Shown piece by piece: positions 1 through 11,028 of a stretch of DNA of 64,000 bases. The position numbers and the translations under genes are program-made. Origin of the DNA: Spirometra erinaceieuropaei. Its lineage: Eukaryota; Platyhelminthes; Cestoda; Diphyllobothriidea; Diphyllobothriidae. Under the pieces are notes generated by a model that searched no databases, was not told where the DNA came from, and worked only from the letters and a program-made list of their open reading frames with translations. How positions within the stretch are numbered: position 1 is the stretch's first letter; every line of letters starts with the position of its first letter. Where the stretch lies: NCBI GenBank assembly GCA_902702965.1, contig CACRXP010000171.1, positions 691,395-755,394 on the forward strand. The letters run 5' to 3'.

Positions 1-2097
1 GACCTTGTAGAGTAACCGGTGGTGTGGAACACTATCAAAGGCTTTCTTGAAATCTATGTAAACGATATCGACCTTTGTTCCTGCGTCTAACGAGCGAGAC
101 CACTGTTCCGTTGAATGAAGCATATTAGTTAGGCAGGAGTGATTTCGCCGAAAGCCATGCTGAGAACTAGCAAAGAAATTATTTTCTTCAAGGAAGTTCA
201 TTATGGATTTTTTGACTATTCTCTCCATGACTTTGCAACAAATGCACGTTAGGCTCACCGGCCGATAATTGTTTGTACTTGTTCTGGATCCGCCCTTGTG
301 AATGGGGTATATGTTCGCCACTTTCCAATCAGAGGGGAGGATGCCTCGGTCAAAGGAGGACCTAAAGATGTGCCAAAGCGGTTTGGCGAGTTCGCAAGAC
401 AAATCCTTCAGCACTTTTGCCGGAATTTGGTCTGGGCCCGGAGACTTGCCCTCCTTAAGCGCTAGAAGTTCCTTCCTCACATCTTCTTCCGTGAAGTTGA
501 TGCTTTCTATTATTTCGTCGGCTGTCCCAGCAGGAGATCCAGCCTCGTCAAAGTCCGTTTCATCGGTGAAAGCCGATACGAAAAACCGGCTTAGATTTTC
601 TGCCTTAGCGTCATTTTCGATGATATCCTCATTGTTTTCTCCTTTCAACACTGCGACCGTCTCCTTGTTCTTTAACCTACTGTTTATGTAACTGAAGAGC
701 ACTTTTGGCTTATCGACGGCCCGTTCCATAACTCGCATTTCATACTCCTTCCGCGACCTGCGGATAGCCCCCCTTACCTCGTTTCGCTTTTGACGAAATT
801 GCTCGTAATGGGATGGTTGTTTTGTTATTGTATACCTTCGCCATAGTTTGTTTTTCCTGTTTACTTCTTTCTTTATATCCCGTGTTATCCAGGCAGGACG
901 ATTATTCCATTTGACTCTCATTGTCGGACAGTTTCGATGCATGATGTCTGTTACAACTCCTTTGAGAGCGTTCCAATCAACGTCTGGATGTCCGGAAAGA
1001 AAGTCATCCCAGTCCACTGCCGATAATTCCCTTCTCATGGCGGCATAATCTCCTCGCCAGAAATTCAGTCTAGGCTCAGTCGTATTCGCTTGTTGGCTGC
1101 ATAGGCGGTATTCCCAAAACAGCATGACATGGTCACTCTTACCGAGCGGTGTTATGGACCTAATTTCGCCAGGGCTAATCGGGTCTTTTGTAAGGACGAG
1201 GTCCAGACAATTTGCTCTTTGGTCCGCTCTGAACCTGGTTGGGAACGTGACGTTTTGTACCAGAAAGAGATTAGCCGTTAGTTTTAAGAACCTGGAATAA
1301 AACGAATTTCGCGAACCATTTACTAATAAATTGTTCCAGTCGACCATGGGTGCGTTGAAGTCTCCGGTTATCAGTACCTCTTGGTTTTGTGAGACCTCTT
1401 TAATTAGCCCAAACATCTCCTCGTCAACCTCATCAGTTTGATTGGGCGGCCTGTATACGGTCAGGAAATTCAAATTAGGTGCGCCACGCATCCTCAATTT
1501 TAACCATATTGCTTCAAAGTCGCCGGAGCAATCGGTTTTGTGTTCCGACGCGATGATTGCTCTCTTGACGTAGACCGCTATTCCTCCTCCTTTTCTATGC
1601 AGTCTGTCCCGGCGAAAAAGTTGGTATCCCTCAAGTGTTATTTCGGCATCCAAGACTTCGGTCTGGAACCAAGTCTCTGTGATAGAAATGACATCCGGCT
1701 GCGTATCTGTTATCCATACTTTCAGCTCATCTAGCTTATGAAACAAACTCTGAGCATTTGCATAAAGAAAGCGGAGCTTAGACCGGGTAGATTCCCGAAC
1801 GATTCTTGGGCCGAAGTTGCTGGATACTTCGCGCGAGTTTTCGGGTCTATCGTTCGCTTCCGAGTCTACTGCTGTTTGATTGGACTGGATGTTAGTGTGT
1901 TGTCCGTCGTTTTCTCTGATCGGTTTGTCAGATAGGGGCGTTCTTTCCTTATGATCTGGTTGTTCATTATGCTCAGTGTTATCGGTTGTTTCCAGAGGAA
2001 TGAGCTCCGAACATTTACGATTTTGCCATTCATTATTCTTAGGTTTTTCTCGCCGGCATTGTATCTTCTGAGGAGTTCGGCCTTGAGTTCCCTCCAT
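1..2097 (-). CDS. LINE ORF2: endonuclease-reverse transcriptase (partial)
   Basis: The frame whose plus-strand triplets begin at positions 1, 4, 7 and so on was read codon by codon. It has no stop from base 1 to the TAG at 2170-2172, about 723 codons. The first in-frame ATG is at 2097, inside ORF1 in another frame. Typical ORF2 motifs appear in order on the minus strand: an LRFLYANAQSLF-like start near 1770, KGGGIAVYVKR near 1580, the endonuclease motif GDFNAP near 1350, NYRPVSLTC near 250, and the reverse-transcriptase palm VDIVYIDFKKAFDSVPHHR at about 15-75. The protein would nick target DNA and prime reverse transcription. The true initiation site is uncertain: it could be the 2097 ATG, reinitiation or frameshifting. 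The C-terminus is off the window. Confidence 0.88.
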   Translation of the reverse strand, partial: MEGTQGRTPQKIQCRREKPKNNEWQNRKCSELIPLETTDNTEHNEQPDHKERTPLSDKPIRENDGQHTNIQSNQTAVDSEANDRPENSREVSSNFGPRIVRESTRSKLRFLYANAQSLFHKLDELKVWITDTQPDVISITETWFQTEVLDAEITLEGYQLFRRDRLHRKGGGIAVYVKRAIIASEHKTDCSGDFEAIWLKLRMRGAPNLNFLTVYRPPNQTDEVDEEMFGLIKEVSQNQEVLITGDFNAPMVDWNNLLVNGSRNSFYSRFLKLTANLFLVQNVTFPTRFRADQRANCLDLVLTKDPISPGEIRSITPLGKSDHVMLFWEYRLCSQQANTTEPRLNFWRGDYAAMRRELSAVDWDDFLSGHPDVDWNALKGVVTDIMHRNCPTMRVKWNNRPAWITRDIKKEVNRKNKLWRRYTITKQPSHYEQFRQKRNEVRGAIRRSRKEYEMRVMERAVDKPKVLFSYINSRLKNKETVAVLKGENNEDIIENDAKAENLSRFFVSAFTDETDFDEAGSPAGTADEIIESINFTEEDVRKELLALKEGKSPGPDQIPAKVLKDLSCELAKPLWHIFRSSFDRGILPSDWKVANIYPIHKGGSRTSTNNYRPVSLTCICCKVMERIVKKSIMNFLEENNFFASSQHGFRRNHSCLTNMLHSTEQWSRSLDAGTKVDIVYIDFKKAFDSVPHHRLLYKV

Positions 2098-3218
2098 TTC
2101 TCCCGTTCGGCCGGTGAGAAATCCCGTTGAAAAAAAATTGTTGGGTGGGCATTTCGCAGTGCTGGTTTCCTATTCAACAGTAATAGTGCTTGTTCCTCAC
2201 TTTCGAGAATAATTTTTAATGGTCTGTGATGGCCCGACTCGCCCTCCAAATCCTTAATGGGTCCTATTCTGAAAGCTTTCAATACGGTGATGTTCTCGTT
2301 CTCTTGTAATAGGGATTTGAGGTATTGCTGGAATAATTCTATATCGTGGCTTATTCTGTTCTTTGGGATGTCTGAAGAAGACTCAGGCATACCCTTTACG
2401 ATGATGCATTTATTGCGATCAATAGGGCGCTGGCGTTTATTTTTATACGCACAGTTGGCATCCCGAAAGCTTTTGTTGTCATCGATGTCCCCTTCAGCGA
2501 CAGTTGTCGTGGTATGGCTACCGCAGGGTTCCTCGTTTATCGAGGCTTCCTGGTCATGAGGTACCTCTTGCGTCAGTGAGGCATCTTCTTGTCTTCTGTG
2601 GGGACTCTGCTCTCCCCTGCTGGCGCTCTGACATACTTGGTCTTTTTGGGATGCTTTGAGACGTCTCCTGGTTTTTTGAGATGCCCTTCGGTTATTTTGC
2701 GCTCGCACATGAGATATGGTCTCGGTTGCAATGGGGTCCGTAGACGGGCTGTCTTTTTTTTCAGGGGCTAATACAGTTATTGAAGTCGTATTGGCCGTTT
2801 TTTCGGTCATCTTCTGAACTTCCCACATCGCCACCTTTCTCCTTTCGGGTGAATAGTGAGGCAGTCTCATCAGCTTCTCCACCTCAAATCTTAAATTCCT
2901 TATATCCTTCTCCATCTCCAAGATTTTCTGAAGGAGTCTAAAACATGACGTGCAGGTTTCGTCCTCGCATTTAACATCCAATAAAGTTATTAGACTCCTT
3001 GCGCGTTTGGCGGGAGGTGATTTCACAGCTGAAGACTTATCGCAATAGTCATTTGCACAGCGTTTTTCTGTTATTTCATTATTTTTGTCAAGCCGTCTGC
3101 CGCGCGTAAGTGGCGTAGAGGTAGCGACAATGTCAGCATCACTATTGTGCCCGGGTTCGAATCCGTCCCGAAGCGGTTTTTTTGCCCAATATCTGGAGGA
3201 CCCTGAATCGACTGCCAT
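1866..3218 (-). CDS. LINE ORF1 protein
   Basis: A 450-aa open frame from ATG at 3218 to TAG at 1866. The middle holds a CxxC pair (CEDETCTSCF) and a short coiled-coil-like stretch rich in E, K and L (residues about 80-115). Next comes a very polar, low-complexity linker. The C-terminal third (residues about 260-420) resembles the RNA-binding region of CR1/jockey-type ORF1 proteins, with an IIVKGMPESS-like strand and a FFQRDFSPAEREKWRELK segment. Such proteins package LINE RNA. The extreme N-terminus is encoded by sequence that is tRNA-like on the other strand. The last 230 nt overlap ORF2 in another frame. Assignment as ORF1 is strong from position next to ORF2; the biochemical role is inferred from family. 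Confidence 0.8.
   Translation of the reverse strand: MAVDSGSSRYWAKKPLRDGFEPGHNSDADIVATSTPLTRGRRLDKNNEITEKRCANDYCDKSSAVKSPPAKRARSLITLLDVKCEDETCTSCFRLLQKILEMEKDIRNLRFEVEKLMRLPHYSPERRKVAMWEVQKMTEKTANTTSITVLAPEKKDSPSTDPIATETISHVRAQNNRRASQKTRRRLKASQKDQVCQSASRGEQSPHRRQEDASLTQEVPHDQEASINEEPCGSHTTTTVAEGDIDDNKSFRDANCAYKNKRQRPIDRNKCIIVKGMPESSSDIPKNRISHDIELFQQYLKSLLQENENITVLKAFRIGPIKDLEGESGHHRPLKIILESEEQALLLLNRKPALRNAHPTIFFQRDFSPAEREKWRELKAELLRRYNAGEKNLRIMNGKIVNVRSSFLWKQPITLSIMNNQIIRKERPYLTNRSEKTTDNTLTSSPIKQQ
3108..3180 (+). other. tRNA-like A-box/B-box segment antisense to LINE ORF1
   Basis: The plus strand reads TGGCGTAGAGG, which fits the pol III A box. About 50 bases later it reads GGTTCGAATCC, an exact B box. 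Between them ACAAT and ATTGT can form a 5-bp stem, but the loop is 12 nt rather than 7, and the T-stem and acceptor do not pair well. It is therefore not a functional tRNA. It may be a tRNA-derived (SINE-like) remnant captured at the 5' end of the LINE and now translated as the first 40 or so residues of ORF1, or a chance match. Confidence 0.45.
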
Positions 3219-6199
3219 TATTAAGCCAATAAACTTAAAACGTTTTTAACGGTATGGAAACGATTAAAAGCGAGATCAACGGTATGAAGTAAGTAGAAAA
3301 CGACTCAGCCGTTATTGTATTTCGGGAATATGGCGGTGCGACTGTCAGATGTGGTCGGAAGGTGACAGGTTTTCCGGACGAAACTCCCGTTGAAATTCGG
3401 TGTGGATCCAGATATTGCTGTGAAGAATCGACTTGTTAATTCTGAGAGGCCGTCAGGGTGTCCAGGACTCAGGAGACTCGGAAAAGTTAAATCCCTCGGA
3501 GATCGAAATTTTCAAACCGAATTCAAAAGACGCGGCCTGAATTGATGGATAAAGAAGTTCTTGCTGTTGGTTACTCGTCGGAGTTAGATATCCTTAGTTT
3601 TGCGTGTTATTCAGACGTGTGGCATCTCACGCAGTCGTTTTTGCGCAAAGTAACAGTTTCAGAGGTGGTTCGTCCTGTCGACGTCGTCCGATTTTCCGTG
3701 TAGATTTGTGCAGCCTTACTTTTAAGCGAGCAGGTTGCAGACGTTAGCGTTCTTCTCATCCGATTGTCCATCAGAATGATGAAAAGTCACATTCAAACAT
3801 GTGTGGAACGTTAAGGGCAACCTTTCTTTACCTGCTGTAGTACTGCAATAGATGCATTCGTGGTTTATGAAGTATCTAGAGAAAACACGAGCCGCTTACT
3901 GTCCATAATGCCGACAATGATTATAATAAATAAAAACCAAAAACGGACACAGATAATATTTACATGGTATGGAGTGTAGTCCTTGGCAAATTCTACAGTT
4001 AGCGACCTAGCAAATGAAGTCCGTCGAAATTTACGAATGATTGCCTATCAATCGCAAACCCACACCATTTCAATAGTCAAATGCCAATTGTAATTACGTA
4101 CAAGTTAAAAAGAACTAAAAACATAAAAGAAATATTAAAGGTAGTGTTGCGTTGTTTAGAAATTGCAAGTTATTTTGAAAAGCGCAATATCTTGGAAAGC
4201 TCAGAAATTGTTCTAATTTAGTATAGAAAGTAATCTCATACCAAACCATATTAAATATTAAAGTAGATCTAAAAGAACGTCTAATGACAGTGTTGTAGTG
4301 ACGTTTATATCTAAATATCGTTTATTGAGTAGTGTGATTTCACATATGACGGTTTGTCAACTGCCTACATTTTAAGTGTAGATTTCAAAACAGTTTTTCA
4401 GTGAGTTGTGTTATTTTTGACTCGTTTGAAGTAAATGAGATGGTGTTCAACACGAGAAGCTGGCATTTGCTTGATTTCACCGATGAGGACTTTGTATGAA
4501 CAAAAGTTCTTATAAGGTGACATGCCATAAGGCCGGTCGATGCCTAATAAATTCGAATATCACTGACAGGCGTGAATGTAAACTTACAATTTGTTTTTGT
4601 TTCTAGAGAGAACCTTTTTTCCGTTAAATTAATTGACAATTTTCCCTCGTTTTGGATGACGTTGAGTTTCACAGCGGCCTTAAAATATTGCTGAATACTT
4701 CATGAGTTTTGATCGCCCATAAAGACAGATTCTGAATAACCCGTCTGTTAAGAACTATAAAAGAAAATTATTCTTGAAGGCATTTACCTAATTATTGACT
4801 GTTTGGTAACTCCTTTTCACGTAGATGGTCGTTTAGGTAAAATGTGACGACTCATTCAAATATCACACTTCATTTTCGATAAAAATGTCTGTCCACAACG
4901 AAAGTCAACAAGGAATATGCCTTCGAACAATAAGAAAACTTTCCGTTATAAGTTAGCTCTTTAAGATGGGCTTTATTACTGCACTTCATAGATGAATGTC
5001 TGTCTACTTTGCATTTTTACACGGTGAGGCCGAGTAAAAGTCTGAGACTTTTTTGGCCGTTTCTTTCGCGTTCGTAAGAATACTAAACTCTTTGTACGAT
5101 AAACGTAAGAAAATGCCTTCCTCTATACATTGAGGACATTTCAACCCAGTTTCACTCGCTTTTAGACCCCGTTCTCCAATTGTGAATGCACGCCATAGCG
5201 CCGATGTGTATATATATATATATGGATATTTTGCTGAAACTATAAATGCTTTGCTCGTTCGATTTCTGAATAACATATGCGCAGAAGCTACCCTAAACGA
5301 CAGTTAATGTTTCATATGTTTAAAGCTGGTAATGATCATTTCGTGGTAGTCATCTTTGTAACGTTTGGTAGAATTTTTCAAACGGCAAAACAATTTTAGC
5401 CCATTTAAACGAAGGAATCCCTTTCTGCGTTATTATTGCACTTTAGGGCCTCAAATCGCGCAGATCTGCTGATTTGTCATTAATGAATTGATAAAATCTC
5501 TGGTTTTCTTAACATACCGTTTGTGTTAGCAGATTTATCACCATGGTAACATCTGTAGTAAAAAAAATTTTCAAGTTCGCCTAAATCTGTTTTTTTAAAT
5601 CTCGCGCTGTTAAACTGCTATCCTTTTAATGAAAAAGCCGCTAACATTCGTATCCGGATTCTAGGTCATGCATTAGCATAGGGAATTGCACGAATATATT
5701 TCAACGTCCATTTTTGCAAACATTTGATGATATTTTCCTGGATATAACTACGTCAACCCAATTTCTGCACAAGAAAAGGACATTTTCTTGAAGGCCGTAG
5801 ATGAGGAAACCAAATGCTCAACGTTTACGTCGTCGAAAAATTTTCTCATCGGTTTCCGTTATCAGATTTTATGAGTTAGGTCACGTACTTTATCTTCACT
5901 GTGGGCATACATTTGAAGTGAACTGGCAAAAACCGATACTGTAGCATAAAACGTGGTTTCATATTTATTAAATAAATAAAAATTAATTTGTTTTAAAGGT
6001 TCTATGTAATTAGGTATTCTATTTTGTTTTGCAATTTTCTTTTAAAAGTTATCAGAGCACATTCTGTAATTTGGCTTTTTGACGTTCATGATAGTCCGAT
6101 TTGGAAATGTCTGTTTTTCATATGTGTAGGCTTAACAAATAAAAATTTCGTATTAATTCGAATGCCTTGACGTGAATATAATTCAAGTACATAATGCGG

Positions 6200-6520
6200 G
6201 CTTAAAACTACACTCACTTATATGCTACATTCTCTTTCAGCTAGAAAGATACCGCCGAAATGGTACGGGAAATGCTTTAAGTGGTCTAGGCACCACTGAG
6301 TTAGGTTAAAAGGATGTAGATTCTAGTGCTGAGTTGCATCTCTTATTTACGCCAAATGATGCACTTAACAACAATCTTTTTTAACTACATCTATGGGAGT
6401 CATATAATGCAACAAAGACCGACTCCTGCATCCATCTGCCTGTCCTGAAGACAGCCCACGCTGCAAGCGCTAACAACCGTCTGATGCAATGCCTACTTTG
6501 GCATTATTTGAGCGCATTTG
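6200..6520 (+). repeat. Diverged copy of the 17.82-18.18 kb segment
   Basis: The stretch around 6205-6330 (ACACTCACTTATATGCTACA, then TACCGCCGAAATGGTACGGG) matches 17830-17920 with scattered differences. Later blocks (CCTGTCCTGAAGACA, GCAAGCGCTAA, CTGATGCAATG) occur in the same order in both. A pyrimidine-rich CTCTTTCAG precedes the region here. At 17.86 kb the frame stays open for more than 100 codons; here it is interrupted by stops. Either an exon has been duplicated and this copy has decayed, or it is a non-coding dispersed repeat. Confidence 0.45.
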
Positions 6521-7544
6521 ATAAGAGGGCCGGGACAAGTTTTGACTGATGTCTGAGTCGTGGAGAAGCGTCAAACTTGGTTACGTAGACCTTTCAGTAT
6601 AACACACGAATCCGTCATCAGGGCGTGTTCACTATTATGATTAATTTTGGAGTGGAATTTGATGCAGTGGACTCGCGCGGACAGTTTTTCTTTGCTACTC
6701 GTGAACAGTGGCAAAACGGTTGTCTGCCATGTGGCCATTTTTTATATTTTGCAGCCGGTTTGCACTCCTGCCGAGTAGCTAACCGGGACCAAAGTTTTGA
6801 CATTATAAAGTTGGCAAAATGTACTGAGGCATAGAAAACGAAAACGTTGAGGCTAATTGTGCAATTAACAGGTCCTGCCTTGTACTAGCATGTATCTGGA
6901 TTCTCATTTTTACCGCTGCCTCAACGTTCTGACTGCCGATACTTTATTTGTCTTGTTCCTATGAAAATATCCTGTTATTTATCTATAAAGTGTTCTTCAG
7001 AATGCCGTTATTCTACCTCGCCTAGAATATTTTGGAATTATGCAGTACGTTTATTAATTTCACAGACTTTTTCAAGTAATATTTTCAAACCGACACACAT
7101 TTCAGAACATCGTTCAGCATTCTATGTCCCGGCATATCCAACATTTAGAAATTGACGGCGATCTCGTCCTGTCTAGCGGCTCGATAATTTTTGGACTGCA
7201 CAAACAATGTCGGTCATTATGTTGTCTTTGGATACATAAGTCTAGCAGGCGTGCTTTGTTAGACAAATTAGTTGAGTCGCTTTAATCTCCTATGGAATCT
7301 CGACCTTAAAACATTCCTTTTGAATATTCAGTAACCTAGACAACTGTCGTCGTACAAGCCACAGCAATCATAACAGTCTATTCAGGCCATTTAAACGCTT
7401 CGCAATAGTAACTTACAATTTGGCTAACTTCGAACTTATTAACGTAAATGTCATTTCTTCCTTAGGCGCATAGAATCGTTAGAAGTTTAAATGTTTTGTA
7501 AGTATTTACTTCTGCCGTGTGCACACGACTTTACAATATGTTAT

Positions 7545-7640
7545 TATCGCAAAAGACAAAGGAGAACGGAATGGCCACTCTTGGCTTATAAGTCGTCTTT
7601 AGCTCTGTTCATCTGTGGGAAAGCCTACGATTATTTGAGA
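7545..7640 (+). repeat. Possible SINE body remnant
   Basis: The segment with GGAATGGCCACTCTTGGCTT followed by ATAAGTCGTC resembles GGAATGGCCATTTCTGGCAT and ATTAGCCGTCGTC in the tRNA-derived SINE near 25.2 kb. Only the body is recognisable; no tRNA-related head is seen here. Confidence is low because the match is short. Confidence 0.3.
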
Positions 7641-10288
7641 CAGTGCACTGTCTATCAACCCGTGTCTTAGGGTGAGTTCACACATGTCTGCAAGATACGC
7701 CAACATGCACATCGTCGTGCTCTCTATCCTGGTTTGTCCAACAAAAACAGTAAAGCAATTGTTCCTAGAAAAATACTGACATAAACTTTAGAATGCTGTA
7801 TTGAAGTAAATTTTGCAGCGATTTTTGACTACATAGACCAGGTTTTGCCTAATAAGCCAAAAGCTAAGTTGACAATGCTCCCCGTACCAGTTGTATCTAT
7901 TTAGAATCCAAACTGCTACCAAATTCTGTTTCACAGAGTAAAGACGTACTGTCCCAAACCCGTAGGGTTTTATAAAAATGAAAAATTATGTTAAACAAAA
8001 AGAAATCGTCCGCTATGTTACTTCAGTAAGCTAGCTAGCATACGGTTCTGTTAAGGAACGTGAGCTCTCACAGTAATTACCGGTTTACGAAAACCAAAAT
8101 CTGGGCATTGTTATACGGCGGGCCTCTAATTAACTAAAAACTGTTCAAATGACTCGATTAAACTATCCACTGACTATGCGGCGAGAACTGCGTACATGAA
8201 AATACACACAAGCAATCGGATTTTACATTATGTATTTGCCGGAAATTTCAAAGTATTTAAAAAAGGCGATAATGCCAATGGTCTTGTCAATAATCTTGGC
8301 AGATGAGCAGGAGAAGTATCCGTGCAAGCTAACTAGACTACTCAGCACACCCTCAGAAGTGTTTGAATCTTTGATCAATGTGGACTCCACTGACAACTTT
8401 ATCATCCATAAAATATCCCTTACTGTTCCCCAGTGTTGCCATAATTATAGCCCAAACGATAGAATTGTTGAATAGCGCAAAGTAAGCAACACCAGTAACA
8501 TTGCTCGTTCTTGGAATCCGCTATCGATACGTCGAGGCCTTGCATGATTGTTTTCTGCGAAAAAACGCGGCTCGAATACATAGACTCGTTCAACCACAAA
8601 ATCGACCATAAATGTAAGCAAGTGTCCAAACATGCATTTAATCGAATAAGAACTATTTTCAAATAAATGGTCTCTTTTGAAATCATGTCTCTCATTGGCC
8701 GACTCCGCAATCGAGTGAACTGGAAGCTATTTTATTTTTCAGAAACCTTCACTGCCTTAGAGTGCAATACCGTCTTGCCTATGACTTGAGACTAAGCAGA
8801 TCTCTTATGCTAGTTGATTAAGATGATGTAACGGTTGAGAAAACTTGAGATATTTCTAGCACAAAATGTCGAAAATGCAATATGGACAGTTAATATGCAC
8901 CTCACTGTCTTATATGTCGATGAATTCGAAATTTAAAAAAATAGTTTACAAAGGTCGAGCGTAGAACACTGCACACGGTCACGTTGCGATAGCCTTGGTC
9001 TTTCGTCACTCGTGAACATGCTTGTCGGAAACAGTCGTGGTTAACAGGGCGTTACCCAAGCGATTCCGAAAAGACTTCTTATTGTGACACCTAAGAAAGC
9101 GACTAAGTCACAACAGCCTGCCCTGTTTACTCACTATGCCGTCTCTTACTGACTTTCGATATCTGTATTATCTCTTGGCCTGACACCGTCCGTTCATTCC
9201 AAGCCTTCCCATTTAACTGACTGCTTTTCATACGGCAGCGCCTGCTATACCGGAAGACAGAGAAATCAATTAGCTGAACACAGAAGTCCTACCTTTAACA
9301 TTTCCATTTCATGGAAAAAAGTCTCTACTGGCATCTGTAGTGCAACATTGTCAGAATTGGCGCCAAGCTGCATTACTTAAGAAATTGTGGACTATAAAAT
9401 GACAGTGCTCTTATAAACAATCAGCAAAGGCCACATTCATTACAACTGATTTTTTAGGAACAGATAACGGAAGCTACCACCAGTTATAGTCTTGTAAAGT
9501 GGTTTCTGACATGTCAACGTATGTGTAGCACGGCTTTTGCTAACTAGAGGCAGTCCAGGAATTGTGATTTTCGGAATATATAAGAAAGCCTGTTGTCAGC
9601 AGCCGTTGGCAGGACTTATTTTTGGAATAAATGTTCAAGAGTTATTACATTCAATAACCTCTTTATCGGGACTACATCTACTTAGTTTTAAAACGCATAT
9701 CGCCGGGTAAGAATTTGATTACCCAGTTTCGACCGTCGGCAACTTGAAATGCACCGCCACCGCCGTGGCCCGGCTACTCGCAAGTGCAATTAAATGGGGA
9801 GGGATTTTAGCGGTCAAACGGTATCATATAGACTCAATACACACCGAGTAAGTCTCTCCGGTCTGAAGGCAGATACCAGGCAGGTTTGAGTTGGCACTTT
9901 GCTTAGGGGTCGCAATGATGAGTTATTTAGAAAGCATATGAGTGCCTGAGTAATGTGCTTGCGAGTCCGGCATATCGCCACCGACCCAAACCAAAGATTG
10001 GTGATTACTTGGACTGATCCGAGGACGCTTGTTCCCAAGCGACGAAGATATCAGTCTGATGAATGCGGAAAAATATGCAGCAGTTTATGTTATTATATGT
10101 CAGTTGATTTTGTGATATGCTTACTTCCGCAGTTTTAAACGACCATCATGTATTTCGGGTCATGTTACCTAATAAACAACATGATGCACATTGACTGTTC
10201 ATAATTCGTTACCGAACGGATCGAGCCCCAGACACGTCGGGGTTTGGCATGACGGACTGGCGTCGGTTAATAGGCCAGAGATGGCGAT

Positions 10289-10960
10289 GGTTGCCTGTTC
10301 GTATCCCTATCACACATTTGAAGCTTGTTTGCTTCGGGAAGCCAATGCATCTGTGTGCGTCCACTCCTGATTGAATAAATACCCGATCTGCAGCGACATA
10401 GAATGACAGATGGCGAGGCATTGATGAACTTCGGTTTAATGAAGTGCTTATGACCCATCTGGTAGATCCCAGCGGTGAACCAGCTGCGCCAGGTGTGTCT
10501 GTGCGCATGTTTGTGTTTCCGGTCCCAGCTGGTGGACAGTGTTATGATGGGCTGAATGAAGGCAAACAAGCCCGAAACAGTACCCCAAGACTCTGTCGTC
10601 TGCCCTCTGCTATCATAGCTTGGCCGACTTCGGCCAGATAGGTGGTTGCCTGTTCGTGACCCCTATCACACATATGAAGCTTGTTTGCTTCGGGACGCCA
10701 ATGGATCGGTGAGCGTCTATCCCTGATTGAACGCATACCCCATCTTCAACGACAGAGAATGACGACAAACGGTTGAACTTCATTTCGATAAAATGCTAAT
10801 GACCCATCTGGTAGGCACCAGTGGTGGCCCAGCTGCGCATGTTTGTGTTTCCGGTCTCAGATGGTGGTCGGCGTTGTGGACTTTCTGAATGGAGGCAAAC
10901 AAACCCGGAACGGTTCCGTAACAATTTATCCCCGAACTCAATCGTCTCCGCACTGATATA
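10289..10960 (+). repeat. Two-copy tandem repeat, period about 355 bp
   Basis: Copy 1 begins at 10289 (GGTTGCCTGTTCGT) and copy 2 at 10644 with the same words. The blocks CACACAT-TGAAGCTTGTTTGC, ATGACCCATCTGGTAG, GCGCATGTTTGTGTTTCCGG and GGCAAACAAGCCCG recur in order in both. Identity looks like roughly 80% with indels, and copy 2 loses similarity near 10960. Neither copy has a conserved reading frame. It looks like a non-autonomous dispersed repeat arranged in tandem, ending just before the PLE at 11029. Confidence 0.7.
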
Positions 10961-11028
10961 TATCTTCGTTTTCGCATACCTATTGTCGTACTGTAAAGCA
11001 AATTGATATCAAGTAAACTCCTAAGTAT

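Larger units (their letters stand above)
1..3240 (-). mobile_element. CR1/jockey-type LINE, 5' two-thirds, cut by window edge
   Basis: A non-LTR retrotransposon on the minus strand with a long ORF1 (3218 to 1866) followed by an overlapping ORF2 (from 2097 past base 1). ORF2 has an APE-type endonuclease and then a reverse transcriptase, the order typical of the jockey/CR1 group. Both frames are open throughout the visible part, unlike every other LINE in this window, so this is the youngest LINE copy seen here. The 3' half of the reverse transcriptase and the 3' UTR lie outside the window. The 5' boundary upstream of the ORF1 ATG is not defined; 3240 is a guess. Family placement rests on motif style. 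Confidence 0.85.
3241..10200. other. AT-rich intergenic stretch, no convincing gene
   Basis: About 7 kb of AT-rich DNA with only short, overlapping, unrecognised ORFs on both strands. It contains a (TA)n run near 5209-5223 and a duplicated segment at 6200-6520. Near 7545-7640 a stretch resembles the body of the SINE at 25.06-25.34 kb. I see no splice-consistent exon chain, RNA gene or transposon protein. Confidence 0.6.

Noticed and set aside
3108..3180. Functional tRNA gene
   Set aside because: The anticodon loop would be 12 nt and the acceptor and T stems do not pair; only the two promoter boxes are good.
6618..6834. Two overlapping 60-70-codon ORFs on opposite strands
   Set aside because: Mirror ORFs without motif, splice context or homologue; expected by chance.
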